Positions 1-8,755 are shown, counted from the first letter of the stretch. The stretch is 21,845 nucleotides of DNA from UBA9865 sp035647835 (GCA_035647835.1 DASRMS010000031.1:1-21845); one strand, 5' to 3'. Translations and numbers: made by a program. The notes: generated by a model not told the origin, from the sequence alone.

Positions 1-59
1 TATATAAAAATTCGCTATATTTACAGCAAAAACCTGCTTAACAACAGCAATTAAAAAAC

Positions 60-82
60 GGGCGAACTCAGTTCGCCCTTAC
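60..82 (-). terminator. Palindromic hairpin downstream of aroD
   Basis: A 9-bp inverted repeat (GGGCGAACT, one central base, AGTTCGCCC) lies about 65 nt past the aroD stop. It probably ends aroD transcription. It is followed by TTAC, and the 23-bp unit differs at only two positions from the reverse complement of 929-951 on the other side of aroD, so it is also a partial copy of a dispersed repeat. Confidence 0.55.
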
Positions 83-144
83 GGAAAGCAGCAACGGCAG
101 ACCGTTGTCTGCATTTTATTAATCACAGTTATAGACGCAAGGTA

Positions 145-900
145 TTATTGTTTAAGTAATGATTTCAATTGCGCAAAGGGGAGTTGTCCCGGCGCTGAAG
201 CGGCTTGTCCCGAAGCAAAAGTGATTGCCGAACCAAAGGTAGACCCAGCGAGGCGACTGATCGTGCCTAGCGCGGACATCGAAATAGCTACAACGGGAAC
301 TTGCGCAGCATCAGTGGCAAAGGTCAGAGTGGCAGTTAACAAGTTTAAGACATCTTGGGGTTCTTGCGGCATCACAGCAATTTTAATGATATCAGCACCT
401 GTTTTTTGTAATTGCAGCAGTTTAGCAAATAGGGCGCTTGGTGCTGGAGTTTGCGCAAAATTGTGGTAGGACACTATTACATGGGCTCCCTGCTGCTGTG
501 CAGCTGTAAGCAATGGTACAAGCTTATCCTGACCCAAACTATATTCCACATCAATAAAATCAGTTTGCCCCGTTTGCAGTAATGTCTGTAGAAGGGCCAT
601 ACGGAAAGGCTGCGATAGTTCTTGGCAGCCGCCTTCTACGTGGTCCCGGCAGGTCACGATTAAGGGACAAGCAGGGAGAACTGTACGCAGTTTAAAAAGG
701 GCAGCAGTAACTGCAGCTAGATTTTTAGCTGCCCGAAAATAATCAACTCGCCACTCGACTAAATCTGGCTGTAATCGTGCCATTGCTTCAGCCTCTGCCA
801 GCAGTTCAGGTAAAGTTGGGCTGAGCAGCGGCACACAAATATTAGTGTTACTACCACCAATAATCCGTCCTTTAACGTGAAGCTCTTTTTTGCTCTGCAT
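145..900 (-). CDS. aroD: 3-dehydroquinate dehydratase, type I (AroD)
   Basis: Catalyses the third shikimate-pathway step, 3-dehydroquinate to 3-dehydroshikimate, in the cytoplasm by a Schiff-base mechanism. The 251-aa protein is of normal length for type I enzymes. It shows the substrate-binding EWRVDYF (49-55), TCRDHVEGG (83-91), the general-base histidine in VSYHNF (His146), the Schiff-base lysine in IIKIAV (Lys173), ISRLAGSTFGS with Arg216, and the closing SAPGQL loop (235-240). These sit at a constant +3 offset from the Salmonella catalytic positions (His143, Lys170, Arg213). The start is ATG with only a weak GGTGA ribosome site. It stands alone between palindromic repeats, with no other aro gene in the window. 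The enzyme can serve biosynthesis or quinate use; nothing nearby suggests the latter. Confidence 0.95.
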   Translation of the reverse strand: MQSKKELHVKGRIIGGSNTNICVPLLSPTLPELLAEAEAMARLQPDLVEWRVDYFRAAKNLAAVTAALFKLRTVLPACPLIVTCRDHVEGGCQELSQPFRMALLQTLLQTGQTDFIDVEYSLGQDKLVPLLTAAQQQGAHVIVSYHNFAQTPAPSALFAKLLQLQKTGADIIKIAVMPQEPQDVLNLLTATLTFATDAAQVPVVAISMSALGTISRLAGSTFGSAITFASGQAASAPGQLPFAQLKSLLKQ

Positions 901-928
901 TTGTTCACCAACTCAGACTATATTACAG

Positions 929-1003
929 GTAGGGGCGAACTGTGTTCGCCCGCTTTTCTGTCAACCATCTAAGATGTACGGGCGCACATAGTGACGCCCC
1001 TAC
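929..1003. repeat. 75-bp palindromic repeat (MITE/REP-like)
   Basis: Outer ends GTAGGGGCG and CGCCCCTAC are perfect inverted repeats. Inside them are a smaller hairpin (GGGCGAAC..GTTCGCCC, 933-951) and a CGGGCG/CGCCC arm near 979-998. Elements with GTAGGGGCG ends are scattered in many Firmicutes genomes. No coding sequence is visible; the rest of 901-1079 is plain intergenic DNA. Confidence 0.6.
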
Positions 1004-1079
1004 ATGTTTATTGTTAAAATCATATCTAGAATTATGTCAGCTGTCAAATTAATTTTGGTGTTTGCTGACTTTTACAGTG

Positions 1080-1895
1080 TCAACTTAAGACCACATCTAA
1101 AAACATCATCACTACAAAACCTATTAATAAAGTATGGGTTGCTAATTTGGAGTTGCCGTGATTGTTCTGACTTTCAGGAATAATTTCATAGGCAATAACA
1201 AAAAGCATGGCTCCAGCGGCAAAAGCCAAGGTGTAAGGGAGTAAGGGGCGTGCTACTTGCACTAAACCAATGCCTATCAGACCCCCAATGGGTTCTACCA
1301 GACCTGTAGCCAAGGCAACTAGAAAGGCCTTCCAGTGTGGGAACCCCTCCCGTAATAAAGGTAAGGCAATAGCTAAACCTTCAGGGATATTTTGCAGGCC
1401 AATGCCGATGGCCAGAGATAATCCATTAGCTATTTGACCATCGCCAAAGCCGACCCCCACGGCCATGCCTTCCGGGAAATTATGAATAGTAATAGCTAAG
1501 ACAAAAATCCAGACCCTTCTTAAACTAGGGCTCATCGTTAGCAGCTTACTGCTATGCTTTTTTGTTTCAGGCACTGGGCCGACCTGGAGGTTAGTATTGG
1601 GGAAAAAGGTGTCCACAACATCTAAAAATATGCCTCCGGCCAAAATACCAACAATGGCAATGCTAGCTCCCTTAATACCTTGGCCGCCCGCTTCAATCGC
1701 CGGGATAATCAGGCTAAAGGAGGTAGCGGCCAGCATCACTCCTGCCGCCGCACCTAACAGAGCATCAAGGACCTTTTTTGGAACTTCTTTGACGAAGAAA
1801 ATTGGCAGACAACCTACACCTGTGGCTAGCCCTGCTGCCAAGCTAGCCAAGACTCCTACCCAAATGATATTAAACTGTGATAAGTACGCTACCAT
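1080..1895 (-). CDS. ZIP-family divalent metal transporter
   Basis: Inner-membrane transporter of the ZIP (ZupT/GufA-like) family, expected to carry Zn(II), Fe(II) or similar ions into the cytoplasm. The 271-aa protein is almost wholly hydrophobic, with about eight membrane segments. The metal-transport signatures are present: HNFPEGMAVG (TM4, about 138-147) and QNIPEGLAIALPL (TM5, about 168-180). A polar loop with KKHSSK lies between TM3 and TM4; it is shorter and less His-rich than in many eukaryotic ZIPs. ATG start with GAGGTG upstream. It appears to be a single-gene unit. The family call is safe; the metal preference is not readable from sequence. Confidence 0.9.
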   Translation of the reverse strand: MVAYLSQFNIIWVGVLASLAAGLATGVGCLPIFFVKEVPKKVLDALLGAAAGVMLAATSFSLIIPAIEAGGQGIKGASIAIVGILAGGIFLDVVDTFFPNTNLQVGPVPETKKHSSKLLTMSPSLRRVWIFVLAITIHNFPEGMAVGVGFGDGQIANGLSLAIGIGLQNIPEGLAIALPLLREGFPHWKAFLVALATGLVEPIGGLIGIGLVQVARPLLPYTLAFAAGAMLFVIAYEIIPESQNNHGNSKLATHTLLIGFVVMMFLDVVLS

Positions 1896-2013
1896 ATAAT
1901 GTAGTCACCTCTCGCATTATACTATCTAACCTTTATCATCATATGGCAGAGCAATTTTGATGGTGAGAGGTGAGTGATAAAAAAGCTTGTGCTTAATTCT
2001 ACCTAATAATAAA

Positions 2014-2039
2014 GACGCTTCGCAAAAAAGCGAAGCGTC
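2014..2039 (-). terminator. Terminator of ddh
   Basis: Perfect 10-bp stem GACGCTTCGC/GCGAAGCGTC with a six-base loop, about 45 nt past the ddh stop, followed on the minus strand by TTTATTATT. It insulates ddh from the ZIP gene. Confidence 0.75.
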
Positions 2040-2082
2040 CCCATCTAAACTGCATAGTTGTTCATCAAAATTGAGTGCTGTT

Positions 2083-3075
2083 TTACAATAATTCCCGCCG
2101 CAGGTCTGCCGCAGGCCGGTGGGATAAGTAGCCCAGCGGTATATCGAAAATTGTCTTAGCCCCTGTCTGACCTTCCCGGTTTAAACGATAGACTGCTCTG
2201 GCAAAAGCAACTAGCACACTTGAGGTGAACTCCGGGTTGCTTTCAAGCTTTAAAGAAAACTCAAGCATTTGCTGGTTTTCTTTTTGCAGCCCCGTTCGTC
2301 CACTGCGAATTACAAAACCGCCGTGTGGCATCTTGCTGTGCTGCTGCTTGAATTCTTCCTCACTGATAAAATTCACTTCAGTATCGTATTCCGCAAAGTA
2401 GTTGGGTATGGTTTTTATGATCTGCGTAATCTGTGCTGTATCGGCCCCAGCAGCTGCCACGACATAACATGCACGTAGATGTTTTTCTCTTGCTGTTAAT
2501 TCTGGGTTTTCACCCTTTCTAACGCGCTCCATTGCCTCTGGAATAGGAATCGTATACTGCACAGCATACTTGACACCTTCAATTCTTCTGATGGCCTCAG
2601 AGTGACCTTGGCTAACACCACGGCCCCAGAAAGTATAATCACGGCCTTCAGGCAACACGGCTCCAGCCAGCAGGCGGTTAAGTGAAAACAAGCCTGGATC
2701 CCAGCCAATGGAGATCGCCGCTGTGGTGCCATTTGCTTTAGCCACGGCATCGACAGCTTGAAAGTGTTCGGGAATCTTGGCATGCGTATCAAAACTATTA
2801 ACAATATTAAAATGAGCTGCAAAGATAGGACTCTGCGCTGGCAAATCTGTTGCCGAACCGCCACACAAAATCATTACATCTATTTTATCCTGATATTGTT
2901 CTGCGGCGTCAATATGTAATACCGCTGCCTGCTGGTTGTTGATTTGCAGGCTTTGCGGAGAGCGACGGGTAAAAATGGCTGCCAACTCTAGATCGGGGTT
3001 TTGGGCAATGGCAGCCTCCACCCCTCGTCCTAAATTACCATAACCGACAATACCTACTTTAATTGTTTGCGTCAT
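2083..3075 (-). CDS. ddh: meso-diaminopimelate dehydrogenase
   Basis: NADP-dependent enzyme that converts tetrahydrodipicolinate directly to meso-2,6-diaminopimelate with ammonia, giving lysine and the peptidoglycan cross-linker in one step and bypassing the succinylase/acetylase routes. The 330 aa match the family length. Features seen: N-terminal Rossmann motif GYGNLGRG (11-18), CGGSATDLPAQSP (71-83), SIGWDPGLFSLNRLL (about 122-136), and the diagnostic stretch DYTFWGRGVSQGHSEAIRR that forms the substrate pocket. ATG start follows a purine-rich GGGGGAAGAAG. It is an isolated transcription unit with its own terminator. Ddh is typical of some Firmicutes and Corynebacterium. Confidence 0.94.
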   Translation of the reverse strand: MTQTIKVGIVGYGNLGRGVEAAIAQNPDLELAAIFTRRSPQSLQINNQQAAVLHIDAAEQYQDKIDVMILCGGSATDLPAQSPIFAAHFNIVNSFDTHAKIPEHFQAVDAVAKANGTTAAISIGWDPGLFSLNRLLAGAVLPEGRDYTFWGRGVSQGHSEAIRRIEGVKYAVQYTIPIPEAMERVRKGENPELTAREKHLRACYVVAAAGADTAQITQIIKTIPNYFAEYDTEVNFISEEEFKQQHSKMPHGGFVIRSGRTGLQKENQQMLEFSLKLESNPEFTSSVLVAFARAVYRLNREGQTGAKTIFDIPLGYLSHRPAADLRRELL

Positions 3076-3148
3076 CTTCTTCCCCCTGCAGATTATTAGT
3101 GAATAATTTTAGTTTATCATACATCTTTCCCGCTGCCGTCACAAGTCA

Positions 3149-4498
3149 TTAACCATGCCGCATTGCAGTTATGGGATCTAGATGAATCGCCCTGTTGGCC
3201 GGGTAAAGCCCTGAAATCAGACCAATACCCATACTAAAAGCGACGGCAAACAAAACCAGCCAGGGCGGAATCAGCGAAACTTGCATTGGTGTATTTTCCA
3301 TGCCCATACCACTGCCCATCGCTGCACCAATATAAGTATTCAAAAGATAGGAGATAAAGTAACTAAAACCTATGCCAATCGTACCCCCGATGATACCAAT
3401 TAATGATGATTCAGTAAGAAACAGGGTGCGAACATCGGCAAAAGAAGCCCCTACCACCTTCATAATGGCAATTTCCCGTGTGCGCTCATAAATAGACATC
3501 ACCATGGTATTAGTAATACCGATGGCGGCTACCAGCAAAGTGATGGCACCAATACCACCTAAGACTGCCTGCATTTGTCGAGCCACATCTTCAATACCCT
3601 CTAAACTATCAGCCATGGAATAAGCATTAAAGCCTCGGTCACGTAACTCTTGACTAAGGTTACGAGTAAGGGCTACATCTGTCGTACGTACTAAAGCAAA
3701 GGAATATTGATCCACAACTGCTTGCCGGTTAGTCCGCGGCTGCAGAGGCACACCTACATCTTTTTCCGGTGGATAGATAGGTGCATCTTGACTACCCTGT
3801 TCCACAAAATCACGCATTTTTTTAATTTCGGTGATGGGACCAAAGACAGAGTAGGCATTTTCCATAGAATCATCATTCAGTATTCCCACAACATTAAGGT
3901 TATAAATACGCTTCTGCTGTCGTGAATTCAGCAGCGTGAGAGAGATGCGTTGATGCAGCAGCTCAAGGGGATCAGCCTCAGGCGGTTCTTCCCAGCGGCC
4001 AGCAGCCATTTTAGGGTCCTGAAAATTATTAATCACCCAGGAACCTGCCACCACATTAAACTTATCGTCAGCTGCTAGCAAACGACCATGGCCAACTTTA
4101 AATTCAAGTAGTTCCATCATCGCCGGCTCGATGCCCACTAACTGGAAGTAACCAACCTTTTTACCCAGCGCTGCTTCGCCTCCTACCTCATAGGCAGGCG
4201 AAACCGCCAGCACGCCCTCCATCTCCTTAATTTCTTCAATGGCCTCGTCTGTTAGTTGGCGTTGCTGCTCTTCACTAGGTTCACCAGGGAATGAATAAGA
4301 CTGCTGTACCCGAATTATATTCAGGCTTCCCCATTGCTCCATTTGCTTTTTTTGTGAATCCACCAGGCCAATACCTAAGGATAACATCACCACAATAGCT
4401 GTGGTGCCAATAATCACACCTAAAACTGTGAGGATCGTCCGTCCTTTGCGGCGCCACAAATTACGATAAGCTAAAGACAGTAAGTCATAACTCTTCAT
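3149..4498 (-). CDS. ABC transporter permease, MacB/FtsX type
   Basis: Membrane component of a MacB/LolCE-like (type VII) ABC exporter. The 449-aa protein has one N-terminal membrane segment (about 20-45, including LTVLGVIIGTTAIVVML), a large extracytoplasmic domain (about 46-310) and three C-terminal segments forming the FtsX domain (GAITLLVAAIGITNTMVMS, the YERTREIAIMKVVGAS coupling region, then LTESSLIGIIGG and PWLVLFAVAFSMGIGL). It ends with the usual YPANRAIHLDPITAMRHG. I chose the ATG preceded by GGAGAG rather than an upstream GTG. This start overlaps the end of the anchored-protein gene by 14 nt, implying translational coupling. The substrate is unknown; the family moves peptides, lipids or lipoproteins, or transmits mechanical force. 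Confidence 0.9.
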   Translation of the reverse strand: MKSYDLLSLAYRNLWRRKGRTILTVLGVIIGTTAIVVMLSLGIGLVDSQKKQMEQWGSLNIIRVQQSYSFPGEPSEEQQRQLTDEAIEEIKEMEGVLAVSPAYEVGGEAALGKKVGYFQLVGIEPAMMELLEFKVGHGRLLAADDKFNVVAGSWVINNFQDPKMAAGRWEEPPEADPLELLHQRISLTLLNSRQQKRIYNLNVVGILNDDSMENAYSVFGPITEIKKMRDFVEQGSQDAPIYPPEKDVGVPLQPRTNRQAVVDQYSFALVRTTDVALTRNLSQELRDRGFNAYSMADSLEGIEDVARQMQAVLGGIGAITLLVAAIGITNTMVMSIYERTREIAIMKVVGASFADVRTLFLTESSLIGIIGGTIGIGFSYFISYLLNTYIGAAMGSGMGMENTPMQVSLIPPWLVLFAVAFSMGIGLISGLYPANRAIHLDPITAMRHG

Positions 4499-6140
4499 CA
4501 AAAAGCTCTCCACGCTTCAGCCGACGACGCCATAACACCACCCCAACTAGTACGGCAAGCAGTAACAAAGTAACAAGGATTGTGACATAGCTAGGGCCTT
4601 TAGTCGCCGTATCCATGGGCAGCGGCTCTTCCGGCTTTCCCGTTCCTGGCATCGCCATCTGCTGCACCTCCAGGCTAAAAGGCCATTCTGTCATAACTTC
4701 CTGGTTGGAGTTATCGTTATAGGTAAAGATAACCTTTCCTTCCAGTGGACCTTCTGTCTGGGGTGTAATATAAGCCTGGTAAAACTCGCTCTGACCGATC
4801 TCAAAACTTGCCAGGAAAAATGAAGCATTTTCTTTGGGGAAATCCCCCTCTAAAGTGACCATTAAGTTCTTTAAAGCCACCTTACCCACATTAACAAACT
4901 CTGCCGTTACAGGACAAGGTTCGCCCAACGGGGCAAGCTGCGGCACCTCTACGCTTAATACCTGCAAGCGGCTTTCCTGCAGCACGGGGATATTTACCAT
5001 TTCCGATACTGTATAGCCTGTGCCTTGTTGGTCTTCATAAAGAATTTCCACAGGCACCAGATAGGTTTTAGCTGTTGCATTGGGATCCACATATATTTCA
5101 ATTGACTTAGTATAGGTACTTTTAGCCGCAATGCGTTCCACAAAAAAACTATTACTGCTGTTGACAGGTGAAAAGACTGTGCCGCTGGTACTATCTTCGG
5201 CAGGAATTGCGGCTAAAGATATTTTCAGATTGCGCACCTCACGGCTGCTGCTGTTTTGCACATATAAAGTCAGTTTTACAGTATCTCCCGCTAAGATACT
5301 ATGTGCTGATAATGTGTATTTTTGGAGGAAGACGCGCGGTGTCCCCGCGGGGGGTGCCGTTAGCTTGATGCCTAAATCGTTAGCTGTTACCGTGATTGTT
5401 TCAGACAAGCTGACTTTTTCGCCAGTGGGCAGTACACAGTTAATAGTTACAGGGATCGCATAGACGGCACTATTAGCAGCAGACAATCCCATGATTACAG
5501 TAATCGCCTGACTAGCGCCGGCGGCGATATCTGAAAACTGCACAACATTACTACTGCCGCGCACAAAGGCTTGCTCACCATTAAATTGCACAGATACGTT
5601 TTGCGCAGCTGCCGTACCCGGATTCTTCAAGGTAAACTTTAAAGTAAACTCATTGTTCTTATATGGAGAAACCGCAACGGTATTTAGCTGTAAACTGAGG
5701 GTGTTCTCTACAGCTGGCTTGGCCTGCACTTGAATAAGGAGAGCATCAACATAAATAGTTTCCAGTACTTCATCCTGACTATCAACAACTTGGATTTGGG
5801 AAATATCCTTAAGCCCTGGTTTTTCACTGAGCCCATATAAAAACACCTCTCGAGAGGCACCCGGTACCAATCCAGCGATTAGTTCACTCTGAGCCAGTGT
5901 CTCATTAGCCGAGGAAAGAGCGACTAATTTGATTTCGCCGGCAGTATGACGTGTAATAGCTGCCTTGACTGCGAATTCCTCCCCTGCCATCACTTCTTGT
6001 TGCCCTTCCGTCAAAAGAGAAATTGTTGTAGCATCAGCTTCAGTTGGCAGGGTTGCTTCTGTTTCAGTAGCTTGGGCAATCCCAGCTATACAGAATAAAC
6101 ATAACAACAATGTAATTAAAACAGGCTTTCTTCTAGGCAT
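4485..6140 (-). CDS. Secreted, membrane-anchored CARDB/NEW3-like protein of an ABC exporter operon
   Basis: A 551-aa protein with a signal peptide (positive MPRRK, then LITLLLCLFCIAG, cut near AQA-TE), a long extracytoplasmic region built of repeated beta-sandwich modules, and a C-terminal anchor (VTILVTLLLLAVLVGVVLW followed by RRRLKR). The modules resemble CARDB/alpha-galactosidase NEW3 domains: recurring 'NPGTAAAQNVSVQF', 'NSSSREVRNLKISL' and 'NVGKVALKNLMVTL' strand patterns at roughly residues 175, 300 and 420. Start chosen at the ATG behind GGGGAGG; it overlaps the ATPase stop by 8 nt. It lies between the ATPase and permease genes, so it likely acts as the extracellular adaptor or sensor of this transporter. 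No enzymatic motif is visible. Such three-gene sets are common in Firmicutes, but their substrates are mostly undefined. Confidence 0.8.
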   Translation of the reverse strand: MPRRKPVLITLLLCLFCIAGIAQATETEATLPTEADATTISLLTEGQQEVMAGEEFAVKAAITRHTAGEIKLVALSSANETLAQSELIAGLVPGASREVFLYGLSEKPGLKDISQIQVVDSQDEVLETIYVDALLIQVQAKPAVENTLSLQLNTVAVSPYKNNEFTLKFTLKNPGTAAAQNVSVQFNGEQAFVRGSSNVVQFSDIAAGASQAITVIMGLSAANSAVYAIPVTINCVLPTGEKVSLSETITVTANDLGIKLTAPPAGTPRVFLQKYTLSAHSILAGDTVKLTLYVQNSSSREVRNLKISLAAIPAEDSTSGTVFSPVNSSNSFFVERIAAKSTYTKSIEIYVDPNATAKTYLVPVEILYEDQQGTGYTVSEMVNIPVLQESRLQVLSVEVPQLAPLGEPCPVTAEFVNVGKVALKNLMVTLEGDFPKENASFFLASFEIGQSEFYQAYITPQTEGPLEGKVIFTYNDNSNQEVMTEWPFSLEVQQMAMPGTGKPEEPLPMDTATKGPSYVTILVTLLLLAVLVGVVLWRRRLKRGELFDEEL

Positions 6141-6831
6141 TGTCAGCCCCTCCCCGTTCTTCAGATACGATCTTACCATCTACCATAAAAATAACCCTGT
6201 CGGCGAAACGTGCCACATCACGATCATGGGTTACCAGCAAGAGCGTCTGCCCTTGCTCTTTAACTGTGGCTTGCAGACTGCACATTATTTCATGGGTGGT
6301 GTGGGAATCAAGATTCCCCGTTAGCTCGTCGGCAAATATTATGCGCGGTTGATGCACCAGGGCTCTGGCAATAGCTACCCGCTGCTGTTGACCACCACTC
6401 ATTTCTGTCGGTTTATGCTTACGACGATCCTTTAAACCCATATGTTTGAGGACAGTCACTGCCCGACTGATGCGTTCGCGTGGCGGCACATTATCAAAAA
6501 TGAGGGGTAAAGCCACATTCTCTTGTGCTGTAAGAGCTGGAATTAAATTATAAGATTGAAAGATAAAGCCCATTTGTTTGCGGCGAAAAGCTACTTTTTG
6601 TCTTTCTTTGAGCTTATTTAAAACGACACCACGAAATACGACCTCACCACGGGTTGTTTTTTCCAGCCCAGCTGCTACATTAAGCAGTGTCGTCTTGCCA
6701 CTGCCCGAGGTGCCGAGAATGGCGACAAACTCTCCGGCCTCTACAGCTAAATCTACCCCATCTAAAGCTGTAATGATCTCTTTGCCCACACGATATTTTT
6801 TCACGACGGACCGTAATTCCAAGAGCGGCAA
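6133..6831 (-). CDS. ABC transporter ATP-binding protein, LolD/MacB type
   Basis: Cytoplasmic ATPase of the MacB/LolD/FtsE class that powers the permease two genes downstream. About 232 aa. Motifs in order: Walker A GTSGSGKTT, Q-loop GFIFQSYNLIPALTAQENV (typical of this subfamily), signature SGGQQQRVAIARAL, Walker B RIIFADELTGNLDS with ELTGNLDS in place of the common EPTGNLDS, and the H-loop VTHDRDVA. No ATG is available. I chose TTG at 6831, which has GAGGTG six nt upstream; a GTG three codons earlier is an alternative. First gene of the three-gene operon; each junction overlaps. Confidence 0.92.
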   Translation of the reverse strand: MPLLELRSVVKKYRVGKEIITALDGVDLAVEAGEFVAILGTSGSGKTTLLNVAAGLEKTTRGEVVFRGVVLNKLKERQKVAFRRKQMGFIFQSYNLIPALTAQENVALPLIFDNVPPRERISRAVTVLKHMGLKDRRKHKPTEMSGGQQQRVAIARALVHQPRIIFADELTGNLDSHTTHEIMCSLQATVKEQGQTLLLVTHDRDVARFADRVIFMVDGKIVSEERGGADNA

Positions 6832-6945
6832 CCAATTCACCTCACAGAAAGGTATTTATGATCTCTATAGATTGATTATTTTGCAAAACGTTCCAATATT
6901 CCTGCAATTATGGCCAGGCTTGATCAATTTTACACAATAGGTAAT

Positions 6946-7845
6946 TTACTTAGCGCTCAATACGTTTAACCTGCCTGGCAAAATGGTATAGGTAAGCTCC
7001 TGCACTTCCTGTGGAAATAACTCCCCATCGCAGTGTGCAGGGGAAGGCCGGTCGAGACTAATACGAAGCTGAGTTGCATGAATTTCACGAATACCTGCAG
7101 ACTCCACAAATGTGCCCTTGGGAGACATTGCTTTTGGTAAAAGAAGTAGAGTGCTTAAAGCTGATTTTCTATAAGCTATCACAGCCGTTAGTTTACCATC
7201 AAAGGGATCGGCATGCGGCGCCATATAAAATAAGCCGCCGGTACGAGGTGCATTGCCCACAGATATTAAAGAAAGCGGTCCCGTATACTCCCCATCGTCC
7301 CACACCACCCGCGCCTGCCAAGTTGGGTGCTGAAAAATACCTTTTAAGGCGGCTACTAAATAGCGGGGGATACCCTTTAACACCTTAATTTCTTGTTGAA
7401 TTGTCGTCACATATGGCTCTAAACCAATAGCCGAATTATTAACAAAATAACGCTCGTTTGCTTTACACACATCTAACGCCTGTATTTGGCCAGCAGCAAT
7501 TACCTTAGCCGCTTCCCCTAATGCAAGGGGCAGCCCTAGATTACAAACTAAATCATTGGCAGTACCAAGTGGCATAATCCCCAAGGTACCCAAATGTTCT
7601 TCGCCCTTGGCTTCTGCCAGACCATTAACTACTTCGCCAATTGTACCGTCGCCCCCAGCAGCAATAATGGGGGAGTAACCGGCTCTCGCCGCCTCTCTTG
7701 CCAATTCTACGGCCTGTCCCTGATGTTGGGATACAGACAACGAGAAACTAACATCTGCCGCTTGCAGTGCTGCTTCTGCCTCCGGCCAGCGTTTTTTAGC
7801 CTGCCAGCGATTTGAATAGGGATTTAAGATAACTTTAGCTGTCAT
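6946..7845 (-). CDS. Diacylglycerol/lipid kinase, DagK/YegS/BmrU family
   Basis: ATP-dependent lipid kinase that phosphorylates diacylglycerol or a related lipid at the inner face of the membrane, recycling it to phosphatidate. The 299-aa length is normal. Seen: NPYS (8-11) in the first strand, the nucleotide-binding GGDGT (64-68) followed by EVVNGL, and PLGTANDL (92-99), which together define the DAGK catalytic domain; the C-terminal half contains APHADPFDGKL and DRPSPAHCDGE, typical of the YegS/DgkB C-lobe. ATG start with AAGGA. The gene is read towards the ABC operon but is separated from it by about 115 nt, so co-transcription is possible but unproven. Exact lipid substrate unknown. Confidence 0.9.
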   Translation of the reverse strand: MTAKVILNPYSNRWQAKKRWPEAEAALQAADVSFSLSVSQHQGQAVELAREAARAGYSPIIAAGGDGTIGEVVNGLAEAKGEEHLGTLGIMPLGTANDLVCNLGLPLALGEAAKVIAAGQIQALDVCKANERYFVNNSAIGLEPYVTTIQQEIKVLKGIPRYLVAALKGIFQHPTWQARVVWDDGEYTGPLSLISVGNAPRTGGLFYMAPHADPFDGKLTAVIAYRKSALSTLLLLPKAMSPKGTFVESAGIREIHATQLRISLDRPSPAHCDGELFPQEVQELTYTILPGRLNVLSAK

Positions 7846-7899
7846 ATTTATTTCCTTTTCTTAGCTCGTTTTAGCTTTTTATAGTTATTTTACTTTAAA

Positions 7900-7929
7900 A
7901 TACTACTTCTATATTCCATAGCAAGTCAA
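7900..7929 (-). promoter_or_regulatory. Possible promoter of the lipid kinase gene
   Basis: On the minus strand TTGACT is followed after 18 nt by TAGTAT, about 55 nt before the kinase ATG. The -35 is good and the -10 mediocre, so this is only a candidate. Confidence 0.35.
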
Positions 7930-8100
7930 ATATTCCTGCTCTGGTCAAAATAGGCTGCCTTATTATTGTTTACCTGCTGATTATTAAGTAACCTTAAAAG
8001 AGTATTTAGAAGATGTAATCGATTATTCATACTCAGCAAACGTCTTTTACTTATAATGAAAGCAGCAATCAAAATAAAAATAATATCGGAGGGGTACATA

Positions 8101-8658
8101 ATGAAATTTACAATGAAGGTTTTTGTGGCGTTGATGTTATTTGCCTTAACAGGCAGCAGCAGTTTGCAGGCTATTGCCCAACAACCTGCCTCTCCAGCAC
8201 CTGCTGTAGGGCCAACGCTGATAGCAGCGACCACCGGCTTAACGCAGGAAGAGTATGCTGAAAAAGCTGCTCAAGCGCATTACATAACCGTGCAAATATT
8301 TAGTGAAGCATTTGAAGCTGAATTTAATAATTCCCCGAAATTACCCTGGTCAGAAGTTCGTCCCCAACTATTGCCATACTGGTCAGAAGAACTAGTAGAC
8401 AATGATCTAAAATCATTTTATAATGATCATTTATGGGATTGGGGCTATGAAATGGGCTTTGCCTTCCCCTTGTGGCAGCCAGAATTAATTGAAGATGTAC
8501 AAATCACCACTAATCAGCAAAATGTAATCATTGGCCAGATTAAAATTCCCACTAACTATGATACTGTTGAATATCTTCCCATTACACTACAAAATAGCAA
8601 TGGCAACTGGGTCATTGCCTCCCCTTTCATAAGTAACTCTACCTGTGAGCTCATCTAG
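8101..8658 (+). CDS. Small secreted protein of unknown function
   Basis: I do not recognise this 185-aa protein. The start is set at the ATG seven nt behind GGAGGGG; an upstream in-frame ATG (8056) lacks a ribosome site. The N-terminus is a clear signal peptide (KFTMK, then VFVALMLFALTGSSS, likely cut after AIAQ). The mature part is rich in Trp, Tyr and acidic residues, with one Cys near the C-terminus (STCELI). The end reads like the beta-rich fold of a small lipoprotein-like or NTF2-like accessory domain (IGQIKIPTNYD ... SNGNWVIASPF), as in proteins where a short conserved 'W.I' strand closes a cone fold; that is only an impression. A TATAAT box at 8052-8057 suggests its own promoter, and a perfect 15-bp terminator follows. 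Single-gene unit. Confidence 0.75.
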   Translation: MKFTMKVFVALMLFALTGSSSLQAIAQQPASPAPAVGPTLIAATTGLTQEEYAEKAAQAHYITVQIFSEAFEAEFNNSPKLPWSEVRPQLLPYWSEELVDNDLKSFYNDHLWDWGYEMGFAFPLWQPELIEDVQITTNQQNVIIGQIKIPTNYDTVEYLPITLQNSNGNWVIASPFISNSTCELI

Positions 8659-8691
8659 CATCCTCGTAGATAATGATATAACTCTTGTTTA

Positions 8692-8725
8692 GTAAAACAA
8701 CCACACTCACGTGTGGTTGTTTTAC
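8692..8725 (+). terminator. Terminator of the secreted-protein gene
   Basis: Perfect 15-bp stem (GTAAAACAACCACAC / GTGTGGTTGTTTTAC) with a TCAC loop; the arm itself supplies the T-run. It lies 34 nt past the stop at 8658. Confidence 0.85.
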
Positions 8726-8755
8726 TACTGTACTGCCCTGCAGCTGTGGACATGG

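Noticed and set aside
5131..5463. 110-codon plus-strand open frame inside the anchored-protein gene
   Set aside because: Antisense shadow of a well-supported gene; no ribosome site or family likeness.
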